NCBI GenBank assembly: GCA_902609855.1 | Contig: CACLTL010000001.1 | Coordinates: forward strand, 1 to 64,000 | Source of the DNA: an uncultured Pelagibacteraceae bacterium | Lineage (GTDB): Bacteria; Pseudomonadota; Alphaproteobacteria; Pelagibacterales; Pelagibacteraceae | Direction: 5' to 3' | Length of the DNA: 64,000 nt | Shown here: positions 19,139-28,324 of the stretch, piece after piece | Layout of the letters: each line of letters starts with the position of its first letter | Position numbering within the stretch: the stretch's first letter is position 1 | Position numbers and translations under genes: made by a program | The notes under the pieces: model-generated | The model's database searches: none | Told to the model about the DNA's origin: nothing | Seen by the model: only the letters and a program-made list of their open reading frames with translations

Positions 19139-19951
19139 ATGAAACCAAAGTCACAAGTTCTTATTATTGCTGGCTCAGACTCGTCAGGTGGCGCAGGTAT
19201 TCAGGCGGATATTAAAACTGTAACCTCGCTGGGTTGTTATGCGATGACAGCTGTTACAGCTGTCACTGCTCAAAATACTACGGGAGTAAAATCAATAGTC
19301 CCAATCAAACCTAGGGAAATATCTAAGCAAATAGATTTTTCATCCAAAGACATTAAACCAAAAGCAGTAAAAATAGGAATGTTACATTCCAAGCAAGTTA
19401 TTCAAGCAGTGATTAAATCTCTAAATAAAATTAAATCAAAAAAAATGGTTTTAGACCCTGTTATGGTTGCTAAAGGAGGCACAAAATTAATTAGTGATAC
19501 TGCTGTTATTTATATAAAGAATAAATTAATGAAAAAGATTTTATTAATAACACCTAATGTTCCAGAAGCGGAAATATTAACCAATACAAAAATTAAATCA
19601 CTTAAAGATATGATTAAAGCAGGAAAAATACTTATAGATATGGGTGCAAAAAATGTTTTAGTAAAAGGTGGTCATTTGAGATCAAAAAAAATGAATGATA
19701 TTCTAATTAATAAAAAGATAATTAAAGTATTTATAAATAAAAAATATAATTCAAAAAATACGCATGGAACCGGCTGCACATTATCTTCTGCAATTGCAAC
19801 ATATTTATCATGTGGAAAAGATTTGATTAAATCTTGTGAGCTTGGAATTAAATATGTTAATGAAGCAATAAAATCAAATTTAAAGTTAGGAAAAGGAAAA
19901 GGTCCGATAAATCATTTAAACTCATTTAGTATAAATAAAAAATTTAAATAA
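19139..19951 (+). CDS. thiD: Hydroxymethylpyrimidine (phosphate) kinase
   Basis: Phosphorylates HMP and HMP phosphate to the pyrophosphate used by ThiE. The 270-residue ribokinase-fold protein shows [18 protein letters not shown] at the N-terminus, [44 protein letters not shown] and the catalytic anion hole [13 protein letters not shown] with its general-base aspartate position occupied by the tGTGC context. It overlaps purA by one base. With no thiC in the window this kinase would be the entry point for salvaged HMP. Confidence 0.95.
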   Translation: MKPKSQVLIIAGSDSSGGAGIQADIKTVTSLGCYAMTAVTAVTAQNTTGVKSIVPIKPREISKQIDFSSKDIKPKAVKIGMLHSKQVIQAVIKSLNKIKSKKMVLDPVMVAKGGTKLISDTAVIYIKNKLMKKILLITPNVPEAEILTNTKIKSLKDMIKAGKILIDMGAKNVLVKGGHLRSKKMNDILINKKIIKVFINKKYNSKNTHGTGCTLSSAIATYLSCGKDLIKSCELGIKYVNEAIKSNLKLGKGKGPINHLNSFSINKKFK

Positions 19952-21243
19952 TGAAAAATGTAGTAGTAGTAGGTTCACAGTGGGGAGACGAAGGAAAAGG
20001 TAAAATAGTTGATTGGCTTTCAAGTGAAGCCGATGTCGTTGTTAGATTCCAAGGTGGCCATAATGCTGGCCATACTTTAGTAATTGACAAAAAAATATTT
20101 AAATTAAGATTATTACCTTCAGGCATCGTAAGAAAAGGAAAAATTTCTATTCTTGGAAATGGGGTAGTAATTGATCCATGGGCGCTTTTAAAAGAAATTG
20201 AAGAAATAAAAAAACAAGGTGTTGAAGTTACTCCAGAAAATTTTATGATTTCAGAAACATCTTCACTTATATTACCATTTCATCAAGAAATGGATGAGAT
20301 AAGTGAAGATGCTGCAGGAAAAGAAAAAATTGGAACTACTAGAAGAGGTATTGGACCATGCTATGAGGACAAAGTTGGAAGAAGATCAATCAGAGTTATG
20401 GATTTAAGATCAGAAAGTAATTTAGATAATAGACTAGAAAATGTTCTACTGCATCATAATGCAATAAGAAAAGGTTTAAATAAGAAAATTTATCAGAAAG
20501 ATGATTTAAAAAAAAAGTTACTAGAAATAGCCCCAGATATTTTAAAATTTGCTAAACCAGTTTGGTTAAAATTACATGAATTTAATAATAATAGAAAAAA
20601 AATATTATTTGAAGGTGCACAAGGTATACTTTTAGATGTAGATCATGGCACTTATCCTTATGTTACGTCCTCTAATACTGTACCAGCTATGGCGGCCACT
20701 GGATCAGGTTCTGGACCTGATAAAATTAATTACGTATTAGGAATAACTAAAGCCTATACCACAAGAGTAGGTAGCGGACCTTTTCCAACAGAACTTAATG
20801 ATGAAATAGGAGAAAATCTTGGTAAAAGAGGAAAAGAGTTTGGCACCGTAACTGCTAGGAAAAGAAGGTGTGGATGGTTTGATGGTGTTTTAGTTAGACA
20901 GACAATTAAAATTGCAGGAATCAACGGAATAGCTTTAACAAAGCTAGATGTGCTGGATGAACTTGATGAAATCAAAATGTGTGTACAATATGAAATTAAT
21001 GGAAAAAAAATTGATTATTTACCAGCAGCCTCTGAAGATCAATTTAACATAAAACCGATTTATAAATCATTTCCTGGCTGGAGAACTAAAACTCAGGGAA
21101 TTAGAAATTTAAAAGATCTTCCAGAAAACGCGAAAAAATATGTTCACGCATTAGAGGATTTCATCGGCGCTAGAATATCTAGTATCTCAACAAGCCCTGA
21201 GAGAGATGATACAATTTTAGTTGAAGATCCTTTTAATAATTAG
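19951..21243 (+). CDS. purA: Adenylosuccinate synthetase
   Basis: First committed step from IMP to AMP, using GTP and aspartate. The 430-residue enzyme has [19 protein letters not shown] at the N-terminus, [44 protein letters not shown], the aspartate loop [14 protein letters not shown] and the GTP-binding LTKLDVLD. It starts at a TAATG overlap with thiD; its stop shares a 4-bp overlap with the convergent rpoH stop (TTAG at 21240-21243), leaving no room for a terminator between them. Confidence 0.98.
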   Translation: MKNVVVVGSQWGDEGKGKIVDWLSSEADVVVRFQGGHNAGHTLVIDKKIFKLRLLPSGIVRKGKISILGNGVVIDPWALLKEIEEIKKQGVEVTPENFMISETSSLILPFHQEMDEISEDAAGKEKIGTTRRGIGPCYEDKVGRRSIRVMDLRSESNLDNRLENVLLHHNAIRKGLNKKIYQKDDLKKKLLEIAPDILKFAKPVWLKLHEFNNNRKKILFEGAQGILLDVDHGTYPYVTSSNTVPAMAATGSGSGPDKINYVLGITKAYTTRVGSGPFPTELNDEIGENLGKRGKEFGTVTARKRRCGWFDGVLVRQTIKIAGINGIALTKLDVLDELDEIKMCVQYEINGKKIDYLPAASEDQFNIKPIYKSFPGWRTKTQGIRNLKDLPENAKKYVHALEDFIGARISSISTSPERDDTILVEDPFNN

Positions 21244-22136
21244 TTAGCTGGTAAAAGATTTTTTGATTTACTGGCATTAATCATAGATTTTTGCAATTTT
21301 TCAAAAGCTTTAGTTTCTATTTGCCTTATTCTTTCTCTACTTATTTTATATTTTTTGCTCAATTCTTCCAGAGTTTTTGGTTCTTCCGAAAGTCTTCTTG
21401 CTTTGATAATTTCTTTCTCTCTGTCATTCAGGATTTGCATTGCACTATGTAATAATTCTTTTTTATCATCGTACTCTTGTTTTTGAGAGATAATTAACTC
21501 TTGATCTAAGCTATCATCGACCAGCCAATCTTGCCACTCATCTGTCTCACCGTTTTTAATTGGATCATTTAAAGATTTTTCTTGTCCCATCATTCTTCTG
21601 TTCATATTTACAACTTCATGAGAGTCTACATCCAATCTTTTTGAAATTTCATTAACTTGTTCATCTTTTAAATCACCATCTTGCCCAGGAGCAATTTGAT
21701 TTTTAAGTTTCTTTAAATTAAAAAAAAGTTTCTTTTGGGCAGTTGTTGTTCCCATTTTTACTAAGCTCCATGATCTTAAGACATATTCTTGAATTGAAGC
21801 TTTGATCCACCACATTGCGTAAGTAGCAAGTCTAAATCCTTTATCCGGGTCAAATTTCTTTACTGCCTGCATTAGACCTATATTTCCCTCTGAAATAAGT
21901 TCATTTACTGGAAGACCGTAGCCACGATAACCCATTGCAATTTTTGCAACTAGTCTTAAGTGACTGGTTACCAATTTATGAGCAGCTTTTAAATTTCCGT
22001 TCTCTCTCCAATTTTTAGCAAGCATATATTCTTCCTCTGCATCGAGCATTGGAAACTTTTTAATTTGTGATAAATAAATAGATAACCCACCAACCGAAGG
22101 AACTGGCAAATTGCTAATTTGATTTTTATCTTTCAT
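21240..22136 (-). CDS. rpoH: RNA polymerase heat-shock sigma factor RpoH (sigma-32)
   Basis: The 298-residue sigma-70-family protein has region 2 ([26 protein letters not shown] and [17 protein letters not shown], conserved in two blocks), the RpoH box [12 protein letters not shown] around residue 133, and a region 4 helix-turn-helix with [20 protein letters not shown]. The RpoH box distinguishes it from RpoD and RpoS. SAR11 genomes are known to carry very few sigma factors, so this gene likely handles most alternative promoter selection. It lies 31 bp after rluD on the same strand. Confidence 0.96.
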   Translation of the reverse strand: MKDKNQISNLPVPSVGGLSIYLSQIKKFPMLDAEEEYMLAKNWRENGNLKAAHKLVTSHLRLVAKIAMGYRGYGLPVNELISEGNIGLMQAVKKFDPDKGFRLATYAMWWIKASIQEYVLRSWSLVKMGTTTAQKKLFFNLKKLKNQIAPGQDGDLKDEQVNEISKRLDVDSHEVVNMNRRMMGQEKSLNDPIKNGETDEWQDWLVDDSLDQELIISQKQEYDDKKELLHSAMQILNDREKEIIKARRLSEEPKTLEELSKKYKISRERIRQIETKAFEKLQKSMINASKSKNLLPAN

Positions 22137-22167
22137 AATTATTTATTTATATATAAAATTAGTTATT

Positions 22168-23148
22168 TCAACTGCTTAAATTTTCAAGCAAACTCAATAA
22201 CTTTTTTAATTCATTTGGCAAATCTGAAAGAAAACTTAACCTTTTTTTATTTACAGGATGAGTAAACTCTAAGGTCTTTGCATGCAAGGCCTGACCAGAC
22301 AGATTATTTAACATCTTGTAAAAATCACTATTAATTTTTTTAAACTTAATATTTCTTTTTCCATACTGTCTATCTCCCAGCAATGATGTACCCTTGTATT
22401 TAAGGTGAACCCTTATTTGATGAGTTCTACCAGTTTCTAATTCACATTCAATTAAACTTATCTTTGGAATATTTTTAATGTTGAATACTTTAAGAGTTTT
22501 ATAATTTGTTATAGCTCTTTTTCCGTTAACATCACTTACAGTCATTAATTGACGGTTTCTTTTATCTCTGGCTATTAGTGTATTGATTTTTCCATTGAGC
22601 GGTCTTATTACTCCCCAAGCAAGACAAACGTACTTTCTTTTTATACTATGATCACTAAACTGATGACCCAATTCTGAGTGGGCTAAATTATTTTTAGCAA
22701 TAACGAGTAAACCACTTGTTTCTTTATCTATTCTATGAACTATACCTGGTCTGAGATTTCCATTTAAATCAGATAAGTTTTTTTTATATTTAAATAATAA
22801 AGCGTTAACTAAAGTATTTTCGTAATTTCCAGCACCAGGATGAACGACCATGCCTTTAGGCTTGTTAATCACTAAAATATTTTTGTCTTCAAAAACTATA
22901 TCTAATTCAATTTTTTTTGGGAAAATATTTTGACTCTTATTATCATTAAAATTAATTAAAATTTCATCTTTGTATTTAACCTTGGTCGAAGGAGATGTCA
23001 GTATTGAGTCGTTTAATTTGACTTGCTTATTTTCAATTAATTTTTTTAAAAATGACCTTGTAAATTGATCAATATTTTCCGATAAAAAAACATCTAATCT
23101 TTTTCCGTTATAATTTGTATTAACAGATAATTTAATTGTATTATTCAT
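22168..23148 (-). CDS. rluD: Ribosomal large-subunit pseudouridine synthase, RluD type
   Basis: Isomerises uridines in 23S rRNA helix 69 if it is a true RluD. The 326-residue protein has an N-terminal S4 RNA-binding domain (RLDVFLSENIDQFTRSFLKKLI) and a catalytic domain with LVINKPKGMVVHPGAGN, the active-site aspartate in RPGIVHRIDKETSGLLVIAKN-type segment GIVHRIDKETSGL, and TGRTHQIRVHL. RluC-type enzymes are similar; the exact target is not readable from sequence. tRNA-Arg lies just upstream on the opposite strand, leaving only about 24 bp for divergent signals. Confidence 0.93.
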   Translation of the reverse strand: MNNTIKLSVNTNYNGKRLDVFLSENIDQFTRSFLKKLIENKQVKLNDSILTSPSTKVKYKDEILINFNDNKSQNIFPKKIELDIVFEDKNILVINKPKGMVVHPGAGNYENTLVNALLFKYKKNLSDLNGNLRPGIVHRIDKETSGLLVIAKNNLAHSELGHQFSDHSIKRKYVCLAWGVIRPLNGKINTLIARDKRNRQLMTVSDVNGKRAITNYKTLKVFNIKNIPKISLIECELETGRTHQIRVHLKYKGTSLLGDRQYGKRNIKFKKINSDFYKMLNNLSGQALHAKTLEFTHPVNKKRLSFLSDLPNELKKLLSLLENLSS

Positions 23149-23172
23149 AAATTAATTTAAATTATTCATATT

Positions 23173-23250
23173 GCGCCGGTAGCTTCAACTGGATAGAGCG
23201 CCGGATTTCGGCTCCGGAGGTTATGGGTTCGACTCCTATCCGGCGCACCA
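23173..23250 (+). tRNA. tRNA-Arg (anticodon TCG)
   Basis: The 78-nt cloverleaf has acceptor stem GCGCCGG paired with CCGGCGC, an anticodon stem CCGGA/TCCGG around loop TTTCGGC (anticodon TCG, reading CGN arginine codons), a T loop GGTTCGACTCC and an encoded CCA. It is immediately followed (2 bp) by the end of the convergent GT17 gene, which puts the accessory-looking genes of 23253-26281 at the 3' end of a tRNA, a common integration site. Confidence 0.98.
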
Positions 23251-23252
23251 TA

Positions 23253-24053
23253 TTAAATTATCCAGTTTGAATATCTCTCTTTATTTTTTACTATGTATTC
23301 GGGATAACCATCGTCAATATCAATTTTTTTTAGTTCGGTATCACGTCCGAAAATATCCTCTTTTTTTAGAATTTTTTCTTCAATTTGTTTTAAATTAACA
23401 TTTTCGTTATTAAACTCCCCATGTGAAAATGATCTTATTTTTTTTAGAATTTCTTGTGGAGTTTGCAAAAATGAAAAGTGCCAACCACCATTGATAATTT
23501 GCTGATTATATTTATCTAATCTCCAAAAAGGATATTTCTTAAATTTTAAATTTCTAAAATCTTGCATTGAAGTAATATATTTTTTTTTTGTTATTTTTGA
23601 TCCTATCCAATCACTCTCATTAATATTTTGAAGATTTAATTTATACATGAACATTTTTTGCGAAAAAGCTACAAATTTTTTGATACTTTTGAAATCTTTA
23701 ATCTTTGTAAAGTCAGGTATTTCATCGGAGTCTGAAAGAACTATTAAATCATCAGGTAAAGCATTTTTAATTCCTTCCATAAGATAATTTCTTTGATGTT
23801 GTTCTATTGGTGACTCTCCACCAGTATGATTTTTAAAATCAATCTCTTTTTCATAGTCAGCAATTACTAACTTTATTTTTTTCTCGAATTTTTTGAATTT
23901 TTTAATATCAAAGTTAATTTTTTTTAGATCACCCTGATGAGTTCTTGTAGACTCAGAAATTACAAAATAATCAACATATTTATCTAATATATTTAAACGA
24001 AGATCTACCATCTGATCTTCATTAAAGTATTGAAAACAGTCGTATATTGCCAT
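23253..24053 (-). CDS. Glycosyltransferase family 17 protein
   Basis: A 266-residue cytoplasmic protein resembling GT17 (Glyco_transf_17), the family named after eukaryotic beta-1,4-mannosyl-glycoprotein GlcNAc-transferase. Visible family features are MAIYDCFQYFNEDQMVDLRL at the start, DYFVISESTRTHQG, ESPIEQHQRNYLMEGI, the acidic DLIVLSDSDEIPD (likely nucleotide-sugar/metal motif) and NGGWHFSFLQTP. No signal peptide or membrane segment. Bacterial members occur in surface-glycan clusters; the acceptor is unknown. It is last in a tight minus-strand run after an ABC-2 exporter and an oxygenase-like protein and abuts tRNA-Arg. Confidence 0.85.
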   Translation of the reverse strand: MAIYDCFQYFNEDQMVDLRLNILDKYVDYFVISESTRTHQGDLKKINFDIKKFKKFEKKIKLVIADYEKEIDFKNHTGGESPIEQHQRNYLMEGIKNALPDDLIVLSDSDEIPDFTKIKDFKSIKKFVAFSQKMFMYKLNLQNINESDWIGSKITKKKYITSMQDFRNLKFKKYPFWRLDKYNQQIINGGWHFSFLQTPQEILKKIRSFSHGEFNNENVNLKQIEEKILKKEDIFGRDTELKKIDIDDGYPEYIVKNKERYSNWII

Positions 24054-24059
24054 TATGGT

Positions 24060-24776
24060 TTATTTTTTTGTAAAAGTTGTTAAACCAATTTTTTTTCCTT
24101 TAATAATTGAGGATGAACAATGTAGATTGGTCCTGTCAAAAATTAACATTGAGCCTATCTCCCACTCATAAATTAACTCTAACTCTAAACCTGCTAGGTT
24201 TTCTATTTTTTCATGGTTAAGATATTTTTTATGTAAATCTTGATCAAAAGGTTTTTTACCAAATAAATTCAAATGTTCTGATGATCTTTTGTTTTGACCA
24301 TATTTCAAATCTTTTTTATTAAGTTCATCTTTATCTAGTGTAAAATTTGTTGATTGGCCATAGTACCTATTATTAAAAATTATTGTACTTCCAACTGATG
24401 TTAAAGGAATTAAGCTTTGTTTAAAAATTAGATCATTAAAATTAAAGCCCCCGTCAATGTGTAAACCTATTGGGTTATAGCTTTCTTGAAATAATCCCAA
24501 AATATCATTACCGTCTTCTGTTTTTAAATTATCGTATTTAAAATCTCCGATTTCATTACTAAGCCTTTTGTAAAATAATTCCTCTAATTCTTTTCCATAA
24601 TCAAATAACCATCTTTTTTTTATCACATTTTGCTTTTTATTATGAACAGTAACTGGAAGTTCTTCGTATAGTTTTAAAAATTTATTAATTTCATCTTTGT
24701 TAAATATATTTTTTAAAACCTTTGGTTTACTTTCATTTTTTTTAATTTTATCTAACTGTTTATGCATATTATTCAC
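24060..24776 (-). CDS. Putative 2-oxoglutarate/Fe(II)-dependent oxygenase-like protein
   Basis: I do not recognise a specific family for this 238-residue protein. It has the spacing of a double-stranded beta-helix oxygenase: His106 and Asp108 in GLHIDGG (HxD), a distal His219 in FDRTNLHCSS, and Lys228/229 ten residues later where 2-oxoglutarate-binding Arg/Lys is expected, with alternating hydrophobic strands (LIPLTSVGSTIIF, GSMLIFDR) between. No signal peptide is visible. It overlaps the ABC permease start by 8 bp and is followed by the GT17 gene after 6 bp, so a glycan- or small-molecule-modifying role is possible. Function is inferred only. Confidence 0.6.
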   Translation of the reverse strand: MNNMHKQLDKIKKNESKPKVLKNIFNKDEINKFLKLYEELPVTVHNKKQNVIKKRWLFDYGKELEELFYKRLSNEIGDFKYDNLKTEDGNDILGLFQESYNPIGLHIDGGFNFNDLIFKQSLIPLTSVGSTIIFNNRYYGQSTNFTLDKDELNKKDLKYGQNKRSSEHLNLFGKKPFDQDLHKKYLNHEKIENLAGLELELIYEWEIGSMLIFDRTNLHCSSSIIKGKKIGLTTFTKK

Positions 24777-25560
24777 CCATATTCATTAATGTTCCTCTTT
24801 TTTTAGCACCAAAATATGAAATATAAAAAATTATAATGCCAAAGACAAAATACACTATCGATATAGAAATTGATTTAAAAATGTTTGTATAACTCACCGC
24901 ATTATTAATTAAAATACTTCTCATTTCCTCAAAAATATGTACCAACGGAAGAGATTTTGCTATTATTTGAAGTGAAACTGGTAATATCTCAATTGGATAA
25001 TAAATACAACCAAGTGGAGCTAAAAAAAACAAACTAGCCCAAGCAATATTTTCAAATGACGGTCCATATCTGAGCAATCCAGAGGTTACTAGAAGACCGA
25101 GAGTAACACCAAATAAGTATAGTGATATTAATAAAAAAATAAGGGGTATTCCAAGCTTAAGGACGGAAACACCGAATAATGGAATTGCAATTAAAACTGC
25201 AGGTACCAAACCAATTAAAGTTCTTAAAATAGCAGTTAAAGTTAAAGCTGCGATAATTTCTTTGATTTTGATTGGGGCTATAAATAAATTTGTGAAATTT
25301 CTACTCCATATTTCCTCAAGAAACATCATATTAAAACTAATACTAGCTCTAAATAAAAAATCGTACAAAATTGCAGCAGTTAAAATTACACCGACAGTAT
25401 TACTATAATACTCAGAACTAAGAGTAAAAAATTTAGATATAAATCCCCATAAAAAAATTTGAACAGTTGGCCAATAGATAAGATCTAACAATCTTGGAAA
25501 AGAATTCATAATTAAATAAAGATGTCTTAAACCCAACGCATATATTTTGCTAAAATTCAT
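24769..25560 (-). CDS. ABC-2 type transporter permease
   Basis: A 263-residue integral membrane protein with about six hydrophobic segments, in the ABC-2/NodJ class of export permeases. Hydrophobic blocks include ILTAAILYDFLFRASISF, ALTLTAILRTLIGLVPAVLI, LIFLLISLYLFGVTLGLLV, NIAWASLFFLAPLGCIYYP and ISIVYFVFGIIIFYISYF, and the LAPLGCIYYPIEILP segment fits the ABC-2 signature region. It overlaps its ATPase partner by 11 bp. The class exports polysaccharides, lipids or small molecules; the cargo here is not visible, though the adjacent glycosyltransferase suggests a glycan or glycolipid. Confidence 0.88.
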   Translation of the reverse strand: MNFSKIYALGLRHLYLIMNSFPRLLDLIYWPTVQIFLWGFISKFFTLSSEYYSNTVGVILTAAILYDFLFRASISFNMMFLEEIWSRNFTNLFIAPIKIKEIIAALTLTAILRTLIGLVPAVLIAIPLFGVSVLKLGIPLIFLLISLYLFGVTLGLLVTSGLLRYGPSFENIAWASLFFLAPLGCIYYPIEILPVSLQIIAKSLPLVHIFEEMRSILINNAVSYTNIFKSISISIVYFVFGIIIFYISYFGAKKRGTLMNMGE

Positions 25561-26281
25561 TTTTACTCCTAGCTAATTTTAAAAAAGTTTCTTCTAAATT
25601 GTTTCTTCCATGTTTTTTTATTAAATCTTGGCATGTTCCATTATCAATAATCTTACCTTTTCTCATCATAATTATACTGTCACAAAGTCTCTCCACTTCA
25701 CTCATATTATGCGAAGCTAATAGAATAGTTATTTTATTTTTAGATTTGTATTCTTCTATATAGCTTCTTATAAAATCACCTATGTCAGGATCTAAACTTG
25801 CGGTAGGTTCGTCCAAAAGTAATATTTCAGGTTTGTTGATTAAAGATTTAGCAAGCGAAACTCTATTTTTTTGACCAGATGAAAGTTCTCCAGTTTTTCT
25901 CTCAAAAAAATTTTTTATATCTAAATCGCTTGATATTTCATTGATGCGATTACCTAACTCTTTAATTCCATATAGCCTTCCGTAGATTTCTAAGTTCTGT
26001 CTTACCGTTAATTTTTTTGGTAATTCAACATATGGAGAAGCAAAATTAAATCTTTTCAATATTTCATCTCTTTTAAATTTATTAATATCTTTATTTTCAA
26101 TTAAAATTTCTCCCTCAGTGGGCGAAACAAGGCCAAGCATCATTCCAATAGTAGTAGTTTTTCCACAACCATTAGGGCCAAGTAAACCTACTGTTTTATT
26201 TTTTTCTATTTGAAAATTAATTTTATTTACCGCTAAAAATTTTTTATATATTTTTGAGAGATTATTAATTTGAATAAACAT
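25550..26281 (-). CDS. ABC transporter ATP-binding protein (export type)
   Basis: A 243-residue nucleotide-binding subunit with Walker A GLLGPNGCGKTTTIGMMLGL, Q-loop region FNFASPYVELPKKLTV, signature LSSGQKNRVSLAKSL and Walker B EILLLDEPTASLDPD followed by the switch histidine in LLASHNMSEVERLCD. It pairs with the downstream ABC-2 permease. Its ATG shares a base with the tsaC stop (TAATG), so the exporter is likely transcribed with the housekeeping tsaC gene. NodI/CcmA-like relatives export diverse substrates. Confidence 0.93.
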   Translation of the reverse strand: MFIQINNLSKIYKKFLAVNKINFQIEKNKTVGLLGPNGCGKTTTIGMMLGLVSPTEGEILIENKDINKFKRDEILKRFNFASPYVELPKKLTVRQNLEIYGRLYGIKELGNRINEISSDLDIKNFFERKTGELSSGQKNRVSLAKSLINKPEILLLDEPTASLDPDIGDFIRSYIEEYKSKNKITILLASHNMSEVERLCDSIIMMRKGKIIDNGTCQDLIKKHGRNNLEETFLKLARSKNEF

Positions 26282-27228
26282 TAATTTGATGCCCTTTTTA
26301 ATCGATCATTCATAGCTAAACCTGGTCCTCTGTTAGGAATTTTTGATACGAAAATTTTTTTATAACCTTTTTTTTTTATTTTTCTCATTGTTTTGTATAA
26401 ATTGGCTGCCGCTTCTTTCAAGTTACCTTTTTTACTCAAATTGAAATAATTTTTATTATTTTTATATTTTTTACCAAATACAATGTAAGCATATTTGTGA
26501 TCGATAGGTTTTCGACCTATTATTACAGGTATACCCGGGGAGTAATGTTTTTTTAACATACCCGGAGATCTAATTTTATTCTTTTTGAAAACTAAATTAG
26601 TGTTTAATACTCTTTTTATTTGTTTTTCACTAATTATACCTGGTCTCAATATTTTAGGTTTCCCTGTTAGGTCAATTACAGTGGACTCAATTCCAAATTT
26701 AGAGCTACCTCCATTTATAATTGTTTTTATTTTATTACCAAAATCTTCAAATACATCAAATGCATTTACCGGACTAAGACTTGAAGATAAATTAGCACTG
26801 GGCATAGCAAGAGGAAAATCAATAAATTTTAAAATAGATCTTATTACTTTGTGTTTTGGAAACCTAACCGCTACCGTATCTAAATTTGCAGTTGCCAGAG
26901 AAACAATTTTTGAATCCTTTTTTTTTTTTAACACAAAAGTTAAAGGACCAGGACAAAATTTTTTATAAAGTTTAAAAAAGTTTTTATTTACATTCACATC
27001 CTTATTTATTTTACTTAATTTGTGGTAATGAATTATTAAAGGATTAATTTTTGGCCTATTCTTTAATTTAAAAATCTTTATGACAGCTTTTTTGGAGTAC
27101 GCGTTTCCCGCTAGTCCATAAACAGTCTCAGTTGGCAAACCAGCTATATTTCCTTGTTTAAGCGATTTTACAGTTTGTTTAAGTGTCTTTTTGTTGAAAG
27201 AATATATATTTGAATAGATGTTTTCCAT
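26281..27228 (-). CDS. tsaC: Threonylcarbamoyl-AMP synthase (Sua5 type)
   Basis: Makes threonylcarbamoyl-AMP for the t6A modification of tRNAs reading ANN codons. The 315-residue protein is the long two-domain Sua5 form: a YrdC domain with IAGLPTETVYGLAGNAYS, KNRPKINPLIIHYH, FCPGPLTFVLK, AVRFPKHKV and FPLAMPSANLSSSLSP, then a Sua5 C-terminal domain starting near RSPGMLKKHYSPGIPVI. Divergent xseB starts 18 bp away, so both promoters must lie in or across coding sequence. It heads the run that includes the ABC exporter and GT17 gene. Confidence 0.94.
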   Translation of the reverse strand: MENIYSNIYSFNKKTLKQTVKSLKQGNIAGLPTETVYGLAGNAYSKKAVIKIFKLKNRPKINPLIIHYHKLSKINKDVNVNKNFFKLYKKFCPGPLTFVLKKKKDSKIVSLATANLDTVAVRFPKHKVIRSILKFIDFPLAMPSANLSSSLSPVNAFDVFEDFGNKIKTIINGGSSKFGIESTVIDLTGKPKILRPGIISEKQIKRVLNTNLVFKKNKIRSPGMLKKHYSPGIPVIIGRKPIDHKYAYIVFGKKYKNNKNYFNLSKKGNLKEAAANLYKTMRKIKKKGYKKIFVSKIPNRGPGLAMNDRLKRASN

Positions 27229-27246
27229 AATGTAATTATTTATTAA

Positions 27247-27456
27247 ATGAAAAATGAAAATATTCTAGCAGACATTAAAAGTAAATCATTAAAAGAGGCA
27301 CGGGCTGAAATTGACGCAATTTTAAGTAAATTGGAAAGCCAAGAAACAAATTTGTCTGATTCGATTAATGACTACCAAAGACTAATTGAGTTGAATAAAC
27401 ATATTGAAGAGTTATTTAAAAAAAAATTTAAAAAATTCCAGAATAGAAATGATTAA
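27247..27456 (+). CDS. xseB: Exodeoxyribonuclease VII small subunit
   Basis: A 69-residue helical protein; XseB subunits coat the large subunit XseA in the exonuclease that degrades single-stranded DNA. The family pattern is seen in LKEARAEIDAILSKLESQETNLSDSINDYQRL, read as EARAEIDAIL, LESQETNLSDSI and DYQRLIELNKHIEEL. The C-terminus is Lys rich. It overlaps ispA by 8 bp; xseB-ispA-dxs is a common proteobacterial order. xseA is not in this window. Confidence 0.88.
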   Translation: MKNENILADIKSKSLKEARAEIDAILSKLESQETNLSDSINDYQRLIELNKHIEELFKKKFKKFQNRND

Positions 27457-28324
27457 AAATAAATTAATAAAAAATGCAAAAAAAATTGATCAATTTTTAA
27501 TAAATTTTTTAAAAAAACAAGATAGCTCTCTGCTGATTAAACCAATGAAGTATGGAGTAATATCTGGTGGAAAAAAAATTAGGTCTACAATAATTTTTGA
27601 TACCGGAAAAATATTTAATATTAAAGAAAAAAAACTTTTAAATATTTGCGCAGCTGTTGAATGTGTTCACTCTTATTCTTTAATCCATGATGATTTACCA
27701 TGTATGGACAATGATACTATAAGAAGAGGTAAGCCAGCAGCTCACATCAGATTTGGAGAGGCGTCGGCAGTTTTAGCAGGAAGTTCTTTACTCACTTTAG
27801 CTTTCGAAATTATCTCAGATAAAAAATACTCACTTGATTTTAAAACTAAAAATGAAATTGTTAGATCTTTAGCTAGCTGTTCCGGTCATACAGGTATTGC
27901 TGGGGGGCAAGATTTAGATTTAAAATTTGAAAATAAAAAGAAAAGATCTGATCAAATTATTGAAATGCAGAAAAAAAAAACAGGAAAGCTATTTAATTTT
28001 TGCTTGTATGCAGTTGGAGTAGTAGCAAAAAGAAAAAATCAAGAAAACTTTTTTTTAGGCACACTTGGAGAAGAAATAGGCTTACTTTTCCAACTTGCAG
28101 ATGACTTTTTAGATAATATGGGTTCTAAAAAGTTAGTTGGAAAACCAGTTAAAAAAGATAAAAAAAAAGGAAAATCCACTTTATTAAACTTAATGGGAGA
28201 AAAAAAAGCTTATTTGTATGCAAATAATTTAAAGAGAAAAATATTGCGTAAATTGGAAAAACATGGAAAAAAAGCAGATGAGTTGATTAGAACAATAGAA
28301 TTTATATTAGAGAGAAAATTTTAA
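27449..28324 (+). CDS. ispA: Short-chain polyprenyl (farnesyl/geranylgeranyl) diphosphate synthase
   Basis: Condenses isopentenyl diphosphate with allylic diphosphates to C15 or C20. Aspartate-rich motifs are DDLPCMDND (with the two-residue insertion typical of bacterial IspA) and DDFLD, with GGKKIRS and AGGQDLDL between. The open frame reaches back to 27404, but the ATG at 27449, which overlaps the xseB stop, gives the usual N-terminus and 291 residues. It joins dxs by a one-base overlap. Product chain length cannot be read with certainty; a C20 product would feed carotenoid and retinal synthesis. Confidence 0.93.
   Translation: MIKNKLIKNAKKIDQFLINFLKKQDSSLLIKPMKYGVISGGKKIRSTIIFDTGKIFNIKEKKLLNICAAVECVHSYSLIHDDLPCMDNDTIRRGKPAAHIRFGEASAVLAGSSLLTLAFEIISDKKYSLDFKTKNEIVRSLASCSGHTGIAGGQDLDLKFENKKKRSDQIIEMQKKKTGKLFNFCLYAVGVVAKRKNQENFFLGTLGEEIGLLFQLADDFLDNMGSKKLVGKPVKKDKKKGKSTLLNLMGEKKAYLYANNLKRKILRKLEKHGKKADELIRTIEFILERKF

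Noticed and set aside
26585-26968. 127-codon plus-strand frame opposite tsaC
   Set aside because: Entirely within tsaC, with no start signal or family features.
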